In this document: positions 1 through 5,837 of the stretch, piece by piece
Layout of the letters: every line of letters starts with the position of its first letter
How positions within the stretch are numbered: position 1 is the stretch's first letter
Assembly: GCA_046482855.1 (NCBI GenBank)
Contig: JAWOEH010000001.1
Location: 1-6,534 of the forward strand
Direction: 5' to 3'
Length of the DNA: 6,534 nt
Source of the DNA: CAYVSF01 sp046482855
GTDB lineage: Bacteria > Bacteroidota > Bacteroidia > Bacteroidales > UBA12077
Notes under the pieces: model-generated
Database searches by the model: none
The model's input: only the letters and a program-made list of their open reading frames with translations
What the model was told of the DNA's origin: nothing
Program-made: the position numbers and the translations under genes

Positions 1-1911
1 GTCAACTTTAAAAAAGCTTACCAGTTCTTTTAATTGATCAGCCTGACTGGCCAACTCTTCCGAGTTTGTGGCTAACTCTTCGGCTTCGGCGGCATTTTGT
101 TGGGTTACCTGATTCAGCAATTGTATAGCCTGGTTTACCTGGTCGGCTCCTTGATTCTGTTCATGGCTGGCAGCCGATATTTCTTGAATAAGTTTGGTTG
201 TCTTCTCAATTTCAGGAACAAGTTCTTGTAAATCGGTACCTGCTTTTTGCGAAATATTTACACCACTTTCAGCTAATGCGACAATTTCATCGGCTGCTAC
301 TTTACTTTTTTCGGCTAATTTACGCACCTCGGCAGCAACAACAGCAAAGCCTTTCCCGTGTTCTCCTGCACGTGCCGCCTCAACGGCAGCATTCAGTGCC
401 AAAATATTGGTTTGAAAAGCAATGTCATTGATTATTTTTATTTTATCAGCGATAGTCGCAATGGCTTCCGACGATGTTTTTGTTGAGCTGTAGCCTTCTC
501 TTACCCCTTTAGAGGCACGTATGGCTAGTTCCTCGGTTTGTCCTGCATTGTCGGTATTTTGCTGTATGTTGGCTGCCATCTCCTCCATCGACGAGGAGGC
601 CTCTTCGCTTGATGAGGCTTGTTGGGTTGCCCCGTCGGATATTTGCATTGAGCTTGAGCTGATTTCGTTACTGGCAATGGCTATATTACCTGTTCCCGAT
701 TTAATGTTGGTAACAATTTCTTTCAGTCTGTCGCGCATTGAAAGCATGTACGACAAAAGCATCCCAATTTCATCTTTTGTGTGGATATCAATATTTGCAG
801 TCAGGTCGCCATTTGCAATGGCTTCGGTAAAGGCCATTGCCCGGTTTGCTGGTTTGGCAACATAACGGATAATCAGCATGGAAATAATGATTACCAAAAC
901 GATCATGGCTGCGATGCCAATACCTATAATGGTTGTGTTCATGGCGCTGAGGGCAGTGTAAAATTCCGACATGTCGAGTTGATAAACCCCTTTCCCGATG
1001 ATCTTCCCTGAAAAGTCATGGATAGGGTATACGCCATACTTATATTTGCCTTGTTCAAAAATAGACAATTCGCTGTTCTGGTTCAGTTCATTAGCCGACA
1101 AGTTTCCCAGTCTGAAAGCTTCGGAGGTTTTGTCGAGAATAATATAATTTCCTACTGTTTGTGCCTGATGAGTGACGTTTGAAGAGCTTTGTTCTAAAAA
1201 ACCGGTAGCAATGCTTAATAAATCATTGTGCATGAACATGGCGATTTCTTCATCATCGCGGATTTTTGATACTTTTAGATAATTATCCAGACTCAGCAGT
1301 ACTTCTATCGAACCCAAATATTCGCCCGATGGTTTTGCTATGGGAGCAATGCCTCTAACCACGAAGCCTCCGCGTCCCACTTCTATCCCTTTTACGGGCT
1401 GGTGATCCTGTGATATCTGCAAAATGGTATTGCGGAACGACGATAAATCATCGCCTGCCTTTTGCGACCAAGCTCTTACGAAAGAACGCGCCGGTGGCAG
1501 ATGATAATGAATCTTGGGCGTTGTATTCAGGTTCCGTTCCAGGGCTCTGTTAATCTTATCGACATTGGCACGAATTATTTGTCCTGCCGAATCCAAATTG
1601 TTACGCTGGTAATACTCCATATAAGCCTCCTCAACAAAGTTCAGATTGGCACAGATTGTTGCAGCATACAAAGCCTTATCGCCCATACGGCTGATGTTGT
1701 TGTTTAGATCCGATATCTTACTGGTAATAATGTCGTTGGTGTTTTGCTCATTGGCTTGTATCAGGTAGTTTCTGCTGATTAAAATAATAAGCAAAAGAGC
1801 AGCTAATACCGCCAAAGTAAGTGGCAGGGTAAGTTTAAATATCAGCTTGTCCTTTAGTTTTAATTTTTGGTTGTTGTTCATATTGCTCATGGTGTACTCT
1901 TTTATCTTCAT
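1..1911 (-). CDS. Methyl-accepting chemotaxis protein, double-Cache-like sensor (3' end cut by window edge)
   Basis: Transmembrane chemoreceptor that senses a periplasmic ligand and controls the CheA/CheW kinase array at the inner membrane. 637 codons are visible from an ATG at 1911, and the frame is still open at position 1, so only the extreme C-terminus is missing. TM1 is about residues 27-46 and TM2 about 328-348. The ~280-residue region between them contains IHYHLPPARSF (134-144), GDDLSSFR (153-160) and GIEVGRGGFVVRGIAP (175-190), which I recognise as double-Cache (dCache_3-like) signatures. A HAMP linker follows (about 349-401), then a signalling domain whose hairpin tip includes FQTNILALNAAVEAARAG (499-516). 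The last visible residues, ELVSFFKVD, are a typical receptor end, with no CheR-binding pentapeptide seen. In-frame ATGs at 1890 and 1881 are alternative starts. It begins 18 bp after the porin stop, so co-transcription is likely. The ligand is unknown. Confidence 0.95.
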   Translation of the reverse strand, partial: MKIKEYTMSNMNNNQKLKLKDKLIFKLTLPLTLAVLAALLLIILISRNYLIQANEQNTNDIITSKISDLNNNISRMGDKALYAATICANLNFVEEAYMEYYQRNNLDSAGQIIRANVDKINRALERNLNTTPKIHYHLPPARSFVRAWSQKAGDDLSSFRNTILQISQDHQPVKGIEVGRGGFVVRGIAPIAKPSGEYLGSIEVLLSLDNYLKVSKIRDDEEIAMFMHNDLLSIATGFLEQSSSNVTHQAQTVGNYIILDKTSEAFRLGNLSANELNQNSELSIFEQGKYKYGVYPIHDFSGKIIGKGVYQLDMSEFYTALSAMNTTIIGIGIAAMIVLVIIISMLIIRYVAKPANRAMAFTEAIANGDLTANIDIHTKDEIGMLLSYMLSMRDRLKEIVTNIKSGTGNIAIASNEISSSSMQISDGATQQASSSEEASSSMEEMAANIQQNTDNAGQTEELAIRASKGVREGYSSTKTSSEAIATIADKIKIINDIAFQTNILALNAAVEAARAGEHGKGFAVVAAEVRKLAEKSKVAADEIVALAESGVNISQKAGTDLQELVPEIEKTTKLIQEISAASHEQNQGADQVNQAIQLLNQVTQQNAAEAEELATNSEELASQADQLKELVSFFKVD

Positions 1912-1929
1912 AAAAAAATAGTCGAAATA

Positions 1930-3174
1930 TTATAAATCGAAGGCAGGTTTCCAGGTAAGCATTATTACCGATACATAGCTTAATTGCTCATGTGTGCCCC
2001 CTTTTATAAAGTCCATGGTTTCCGTGCCTTTAACAAATCCGTTAATCCATTGGAAGTTGAGCTCAGGATAAGGGTTGTAGCTTAACACAATGTCCATTTC
2101 TGCACCCAGAAATTTGTTCAGGTATTGTCCGGCATTGGCAGGATGAGTATATTCATGCGGCAGTGTAAAGGTATGGAACGTGGTGCCCAATTGTATTTTT
2201 TCGGAAAGATTAACTTTTGCACCTGCGTATGCGTTAAATATACCGGCAGAGCTTACGGGGAAATAGTCCATGTAGCCCATGTATTTGTGTTTTGCTCCGT
2301 AAAGCCTGTCAAAAATATGTGATGTAGTTTGCTGTTGGTTAGGATCGTCACCGCTAAAGAGATCGAAGCCGGTAAAGGCGCTTGATTTTTCTGTTAATAA
2401 CAGATCGGCTTGCAGCATTAGCATGTGCGCATTCACATCTGCCCCGGCCGGTGTTTCTCCCGATTGCAGGTATCCTGTTGTATTGATGGAGAAGTTTTCG
2501 ATTGGGCTAAATTTTATCGTTGCACCATAGGTGTATCTCGAATAATAAGAACTGCTTGTGTTGGGTTTTGCGTTTAAGTCATTTACTGCCAAAAGCGAGA
2601 GGTTTAATCTTTCGTTAAACTGATGATGAAACCAGGCATAAAACATGGCTTTGTAATAGGGTAGAGGATACAAAGATTCAAAATCATCGCTTGCAGTTTC
2701 ATTGTTATAAGCAAGACCTGTATGCACCTTTGTTTTGCTGCCTGAGTATTTTAACAGGAGCAAGTCATGCTGTGTACCAACCTGGTTCCAATTAGTTGCA
2801 GCCAAAATACGTTGGTTGTCATATTTTAATACCTGCCGACCTATACGGGCTTGTAGTTTCTCAAAAATGGACACCTCAAGCCAGGCTTCCTTTAAATGTA
2901 TTGTCGCAACATCAACTTTTGAAGGTGTTTCGCCCCAAGTGCGTACATCCTGAAAGCTTAAGCGTCCCGTTACTTTATTACGCGAAAATGAGAGACCCAG
3001 TAATGAGCGTTGCGAAATGACGAATTCCGCACTCTCTCGCTCTATCGCCTGGGAGTTTTTGTAACCATTACGCAGCTCGGCTCTGGGACGGTATTCAGCA
3101 TCTAATGTAAGTTGTCCAAATGATGATTGAACCAGGAAGAGAAGTGTTGCAAATAGGAGCGTTCGTTTTATCAT
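1930..3174 (-). CDS. Outer-membrane beta-barrel porin, alginate-export family
   Basis: Predicted outer-membrane channel related to the alginate-export/AlgE-like barrel family. The family name does not establish alginate as the substrate here, and in Bacteroidota the transported compound is usually unknown. I chose the ATG at 3174 (414 aa) over an upstream TTG at 3180 because it starts directly with a normal signal peptide: MIKR, a hydrophobic core, then a likely signal peptidase I cut after ...QSSFG (residue 20). The mature protein opens with QLTLDAEYRPRAELR, typical of the family. The conserved pair IGRQVLKYDNQR (about 111-122) and NWNQVGTQHD (about 128-137) marks the barrel. Alternating hydrophobic/polar strands run to the end, and no SusC/TonB plug is present. 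The gene ends 18 bp before the chemoreceptor start, suggesting that uptake and sensing of a related compound are linked (inference). No clear sigma-factor box stands out upstream. Confidence 0.85.
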   Translation of the reverse strand: MIKRTLLFATLLFLVQSSFGQLTLDAEYRPRAELRNGYKNSQAIERESAEFVISQRSLLGLSFSRNKVTGRLSFQDVRTWGETPSKVDVATIHLKEAWLEVSIFEKLQARIGRQVLKYDNQRILAATNWNQVGTQHDLLLLKYSGSKTKVHTGLAYNNETASDDFESLYPLPYYKAMFYAWFHHQFNERLNLSLLAVNDLNAKPNTSSSYYSRYTYGATIKFSPIENFSINTTGYLQSGETPAGADVNAHMLMLQADLLLTEKSSAFTGFDLFSGDDPNQQQTTSHIFDRLYGAKHKYMGYMDYFPVSSAGIFNAYAGAKVNLSEKIQLGTTFHTFTLPHEYTHPANAGQYLNKFLGAEMDIVLSYNPYPELNFQWINGFVKGTETMDFIKGGTHEQLSYVSVIMLTWKPAFDL

Positions 3175-3540
3175 AAACAAGGTTTGGGTTTTAAGTGCAA
3201 AATATTTTCGTCTCGGAACTTAGTGCCCAATTGTCTATATCCGTTTGGGAGAATAATTTCCGGCCATATTTTTGGCACGATGTAAGGTGTGTTTGCCAGT
3301 GTGCGGGTCTCCTGTCTGTATAGTGTAATTGGAAAGATCCTGTATTTTTAGCATTTGTAATCTCGGTTTTGGTAGTTTGTAGGTATTTTATTGATGTATG
3401 ATCAATTTGCAACGCTTTGTGACTAATCAAATTACAAAATATATCATGTTATGTCAAATAAAATAATCGGCAACGGGCCGTTCTGATATATGAACCTAAC
3501 GGCACCCCCCCGTCGATTTAATTATTAGTGTGGTTTCTGA

Positions 3541-3570
3541 GGTTGAGGTTAAGGTTGAGGTTGAGGTTGA
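3541..3570. repeat. GGTTGA hexanucleotide tandem repeat, five units
   Basis: Five consecutive 6-bp units, four GGTTGA and one GGTTAA (second unit, 3547-3552), directly preceded by GA. A weak echo (GAGGTTGAGGCTGAG) lies near 3673-3687. It is a simple microsatellite in non-coding DNA that could vary in length by slippage. No function is evident. Confidence 0.85.
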
Positions 3571-3577
3571 TAATGAG

Positions 3578-3631
3578 ACTAAACAGCCCTGTCTCGCCTC
3601 AGGCGAGATAAACATACTCAACTAAACAGCC
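3578..3631. repeat. 11-bp direct repeats flanking a perfect palindrome
   Basis: ACTAAACAGCC occurs exactly at 3578-3588 and again at 3621-3631. Between the copies lies a perfect inverted repeat: TCTCGCCT (3592-3599), centre C (3600), AGGCGAGA (3601-3608). Direct repeats around a palindrome could reflect a small REP-like insertion with target duplication, or a local tandem duplication. GC-rich palindromes of this style are common between Bacteroidota genes. There is no U-tract, so it is not an obvious terminator. Confidence 0.65.
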
Positions 3632-3939
3632 AGAGAGACCGGGAGACATGGAGACCAGGGGAAAGGGGGCGTAGAGGTTGAGGCTGAGAGTAAGATCAAA
3701 GATCAAACCTGCCTGTCCGAATTCTATGTTAAAAGCAAGTTTCATTTACTAATTTTTCACTTCTACTCTTACAAAATAACTGCGATGACAAAACTTTAGA
3801 CAGGCCATAGATGTTGGTTTTAGGAGGCTGCAGCAAGCACTAATGATGTGTGACATAAAGAAGTAGCATGCTGTTTTTCTTGCCATTGGTGTCGACAATG
3901 CCCTATAAAATAATGACTGCTCTTTTTTTTTTTCTCCTT

Positions 3940-3967
3940 GTTCTTTTGTCTGCAGCGACAAAAGAAC
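3940..3967. repeat. Perfect 11-bp stem-loop next to a T11 run
   Basis: GTTCTTTTGTC (3940-3950) and GACAAAAGAAC (3957-3967) are perfect reverse complements around the 6-nt loop TGCAGC. An 11-T run lies just upstream on the plus strand (3923-3933), but neither strand has a U-tract following the stem, so this is not a standard terminator. It directly abuts the larger nested inverted repeat starting at 3968 and may be its outer boundary. I believe similar hairpins occur dispersed in Bacteroidota spacers, but I recall this only loosely. Confidence 0.7.
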
Positions 3968-4149
3968 CAAAAGCGCCGCCGCTATAATAAAACACCTAAA
4001 AATGCTGCGAACTCACTAAATCCATTTAACTTGAACGCTTCTTATCATTTTATACGACAACAGAAAATGGCGCGTTCTTCGAACAGAAATGGATTCTTAA
4101 CGCTCGTTCTTGCATTTTCTTTACGGCGTTTTATTAATGCGGATTTTTG
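3968..4149. repeat. ~180-nt nested inverted-repeat element (MITE-like or structured RNA)
   Basis: The two halves pair in eight nested, collinear blocks: 3968-3972 with 4145-4149 (5 bp); 3979-3982 with 4139-4142 (4 bp); 3985-3996 with 4125-4136 (12 positions, one mismatch); 3999-4005 with 4112-4118 (7 bp); 4009-4012 with 4106-4109 (4 bp); 4019-4027 with 4087-4095 (9 bp, AATCCATTT/AAATGGATT); 4033-4038 with 4072-4077 (GAACGC/GCGTTC); and 4046-4051 with 4064-4069 (CATTTT/AAAATG). The apical loop is about 12 nt. Small internal loops separate the helices, giving one long rod. Most of each half is paired in order, which is hard to explain by chance. It encodes no evident protein. It could be a non-autonomous mobile element, a cruciform-forming dispersed repeat or a non-coding RNA; its strand is undetermined. 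Confidence 0.6.
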
Positions 4150-4163
4150 CTCATAGTAATGAG
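4150..4163. repeat. Small perfect hairpin beside the nested element
   Basis: CTCAT (4150-4154) and ATGAG (4159-4163) are perfect arms around the tetraloop AGTA. It starts on the base following the outermost helix of the 3968-4149 element, mirroring the larger hairpin on the other flank. It is short enough to be chance on its own. Confidence 0.4.
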
Positions 4164-4402
4164 TTAAACCCTTTAAAAACAGTCAGCTTGCTCCTATTAC
4201 CTTCCAGATATACTATTCTCCCATGGAGACGAGTCGGTCAGGACATCACCTATAGCTGGGGCACTAATGACGAACCTTACATCTATGATTAATGAGCCAT
4301 TTTCACATATGGCGTTCCCCTGTTTACTATTGCAAAAACTCTTGTTATTGGCTTGAAACGCACGACAGGCAGGCATTGTAGCGATTGTTTTCAAGAAATT
4401 AA

Positions 4403-4417
4403 GGCGCCGAAGGTGCC
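4403..4417. repeat. GC-rich hairpin GGCGCC-GAA-GGTGCC
   Basis: Six base pairs, one of them G-U, close the 3-nt loop GAA. It lies only 6 nt before the terminator-like stem at 4424-4452, so the two hairpins form a tandem. It may be part of a dispersed repeat rather than a regulatory site. Confidence 0.45.
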
Positions 4418-4423
4418 GTAAGC

Positions 4424-4452
4424 AAAAGCACAGGGCAACGCCCTGTGTTTTT
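4424..4452. terminator. Bidirectional intrinsic terminator-like hairpin
   Basis: CACAGGGC (4429-4436) and GCCCTGTG (4440-4447) form a perfect 8-bp GC-rich stem with loop AAC. It is flanked by A4 on the left (4424-4427) and T5 on the right (4448-4452), so either strand yields a stem followed by a U-tract. It lies about 440 bp downstream of the hipT stop and could end read-through from the hip operon. There is no plus-strand gene here that needs it, and a dispersed REP-like repeat remains possible. Confidence 0.55.
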
Positions 4453-4469
4453 AACAGGCAGGAATCACT

Positions 4470-4515
4470 CGCTTCAACTACCCGGGTTGCCACCTATGGC
4501 CAGGTTCATGAAGCG
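4470..4515. repeat. 7-bp inverted repeat around an ACCCGGGT palindrome
   Basis: CGCTTCA (4470-4476) and TGAAGCG (4509-4515) are perfect reverse complements separated by 32 nt that include the 8-bp palindrome ACCCGGGT. It could form a stem with an internal hairpin. No function is recognisable. Confidence 0.45.
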
Positions 4516-4559
4516 AAAAGGAGAAAGGACGAACGAAGAGAAGAGAAGAGACGAAGAGG
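4511..4559 (+). other. Polypurine tract with AAGAG-type repeats
   Basis: About 49 bases are almost entirely A and G on the plus strand, broken only by isolated C residues, with a repetitive GAAGAGAAGAGAAGAG core near 4535-4550. Such tracts can adopt unusual DNA structures. It is non-coding as far as I can tell; the open frame across it reads as a low-complexity Lys/Arg/Glu stretch. Confidence 0.6.
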
Positions 4560-4604
4560 CCTGCTCTTATTTCCTTCACGCCCACGCACCACCCCTCAAT
4601 TATC

Positions 4605-4616
4605 CCGATAAATCGG
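4605..4616. repeat. REP-like palindrome CCGAT-AA-ATCGG
   Basis: Two perfect 5-bp arms around AA. It is short, but of the GC-containing palindrome style that recurs between Bacteroidota genes. It lies in the same repeat cluster as the hairpin at 4671-4688. Confidence 0.4.
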
Positions 4617-4670
4617 TACAGGCTAAAGGGATCCTGCCCGCGTCTTTATATCTGCGCGTTGGAGTGCCCA

Positions 4671-4688
4671 CTGCCTACCGAAAGGCAG
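4671..4688. repeat. REP-like hairpin CTGCCT/AGGCAG
   Basis: CTGCCT (4671-4676) and AGGCAG (4683-4688) are perfect arms around the loop ACCGAA. The related sequences CAGGCAGG (near 4455), GGCAGGC (near 4370) and CTGCCTGTCC (near 3710) elsewhere in the spacer suggest a family of similar repeats. Confidence 0.5.
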
Positions 4689-4889
4689 GCTCTCGAAGGC
4701 AACGTTTAGCTACTTTCGACTCCGCTCGGGAAACACGGGAACCTCAGGAAGCACGAGAAGATTTTTTCGGCAGGCTCAAGGACCACCTTTAATTGAACCA
4801 TACAAAAAAATGACGTCTGTAGGGCGAGACTCGATTTTACTGATGACATAGCGAACCGCCCGGTACGAGAACCTTTCATGATTGTTCTG

Positions 4890-5837
4890 TTATGTTTTTA
4901 GTCCTAATTGGTTGTATCTTTCTTCAAGTAAATCTTTATAGGCTGTTTTCATGTCGTTTGACAGGAATGATCGATCGATCCAATCGAATGCTTTGGGTTT
5001 ATTTTTTACCAATCTGTTGAAGCTTCCTTTGATCTGTTTGGGCGTCAATCCCAATTCGTCTCCCAATTGTACAAAATGTGCTTTTTTTAGCTTTTTTTTC
5101 TTTCCACCAAGTGTCAGTGCCAGTTCTTCCGGATCTTCCGGAAATATTATGGCTACATTTAACAAATCATAAGCGGGAGATAACACCCAGCCCGAAGGAC
5201 CTTCTATCATGGAGAAATTCTTCAGGTGCATATCATTATTCCCGGTTAAAATAGAGAATAGTACGATGTCAAAGTAAAAAGTCTTGTCCAGTAGTGTGTT
5301 ACTTGAATAGCGCCCCAATGCTTTTCCAACTTTTTCCATTGAACTTCGGTATTTGTCAAATGCTTCGGTAATTTGAAACATATCGATCATGTGAATCTTC
5401 GAACCGGCTTGTGTCCGATCAACTCGTTTGGTTATATAGGAAAGTTCTCCTGATGCTAATCTAATTAATGATGATGGTACTACCTGGATTCCCAAAGATG
5501 CTGCCATTCGCATTGTTACATGTTCGTTTGCTGGCATTTCAGGAAATCTGTCAGAAGGTGGTTTGAAAATATAATGTCCTCCAAGTGCCCCAACTACGGT
5601 CAATCTTGTGTCGGATGTCTCTTTGGTTTTTTTGACTACTGACATGGATAGTTTTGCCTGAACACCAGGGACAGCAACACTTCTCTCAACAACCTTTTTC
5701 GCAAGCTCATCCATTTGATCAAGGGAATATTCAATTTCTGGAGGCGTGGGTGTTCCAAAGAATTCCATTGAACATTTCTTGTGAAAGTCATTATCCCCTT
5801 CAATGGGTTGGTAACAATATAAACATCTATTTTCCAT
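4890..5837 (-). CDS. hipT: HipT-like kinase toxin (HipA kinase core) with N-terminal CxxC-HxxC motif
   Basis: Predicted Ser/Thr kinase toxin of the HipA superfamily, cytoplasmic. Characterised relatives phosphorylate aminoacyl-tRNA synthetases (GltX by E. coli HipA, TrpS by E. coli HipT); the target here is unknown. In order: C5-x2-C8-x10-H19-x2-C22, a putative zinc knuckle; the Gly-rich loop VAVPGVQAK (54-62); YIFKP (89-93) with K92 as the likely ATP lysine; ANEH (103-106); RVDR (138-141); HMIDMFQI (149-156); the catalytic motif GNNDMHLKNF (199-208) with D202 and N207; and metal-binding D224 in SPAYDLLN. All core catalytic residues are present. At 315 aa it lacks the N-subdomain 1 of full HipA, which is supplied by the upstream gene. 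The loop has A55 and P57 where relatives carry phospho-serines. KKKKLKK (246-252) is coded by A8 and A7 runs. The ATG at 5837 overlaps the upstream stop by 11 nt. Confidence 0.9.
   Translation of the reverse strand: MENRCLYCYQPIEGDNDFHKKCSMEFFGTPTPPEIEYSLDQMDELAKKVVERSVAVPGVQAKLSMSVVKKTKETSDTRLTVVGALGGHYIFKPPSDRFPEMPANEHVTMRMAASLGIQVVPSSLIRLASGELSYITKRVDRTQAGSKIHMIDMFQITEAFDKYRSSMEKVGKALGRYSSNTLLDKTFYFDIVLFSILTGNNDMHLKNFSMIEGPSGWVLSPAYDLLNVAIIFPEDPEELALTLGGKKKKLKKAHFVQLGDELGLTPKQIKGSFNRLVKNKPKAFDWIDRSFLSNDMKTAYKDLLEERYNQLGLKT

Larger units (their letters stand above)
3175..4889. other. 1.7-kb gene-poor spacer rich in inverted and direct repeats
   Basis: No coding region here is convincing. 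The open frames (for example minus 3191-3430, 3749-3970 and 4197-4493, and plus 4445-4792) lack family motifs, several use TTG or GTG starts, and they run through palindromes and low-complexity DNA. The stretch holds many short structured elements, annotated separately: GGTTGA repeats, REP-like hairpins, a long nested inverted repeat, terminator-like stems and a polypurine tract. It separates two independent minus-strand units, the porin/receptor pair and the hip operon. The mix of unrelated repeats suggests a site where small mobile or decaying elements have accumulated. Confidence 0.6.

Noticed and set aside
194..1707. Plus-strand open frames opposite the chemoreceptor
   Set aside because: They are antisense shadows of a clearly coding minus-strand gene; none carries a domain.
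3191..3430. 79-aa minus-strand open frame upstream of the porin gene
   Set aside because: It starts with TTG, has no recognisable domain or signal, ordinary composition for random AT-rich DNA, and occupies the porin's likely promoter and leader region.
3541..3687. Repeated GGTTGA units as a possible CRISPR or iteron array
   Set aside because: The units are 6 bp and contiguous without spacers, and there is no nearby cas or replication gene. This is a microsatellite.
3749..3970. 73-aa minus-strand open frame in the spacer
   Set aside because: It crosses the T11 run and the 11-bp hairpin, is rich in Cys and basic residues without a motif, and is best explained by chance over repeat DNA.
4197..4493. 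98-aa minus-strand open frame (segment including SAPAIGDVLTDSSPW)
   Set aside because: It runs through the terminator-like hairpin and the GGCGCC hairpin, and I recognise no family. It could be a pseudogene scrap, but nothing supports that.
4445..4792. 115-aa plus-strand open frame with a Lys/Arg/Glu-rich region
   Set aside because: Its GTG start lies inside the terminator-like stem, and the charged stretch is simply the translated polypurine tract. It also spans two REP-like palindromes.
3175..4889. Possible tRNA or rRNA remnants in the spacer
   Set aside because: I found no T-loop GTTCRANYC with matching acceptor stem and no conserved rRNA stretches; the hairpins seen do not form a cloverleaf.
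5827..5837. Frameshift splitting a single hipA gene
   Set aside because: Each part has its own ATG, the break falls at a natural domain boundary, and the downstream protein starts with its own CxxC motif, which argues for a genuine two-gene arrangement.
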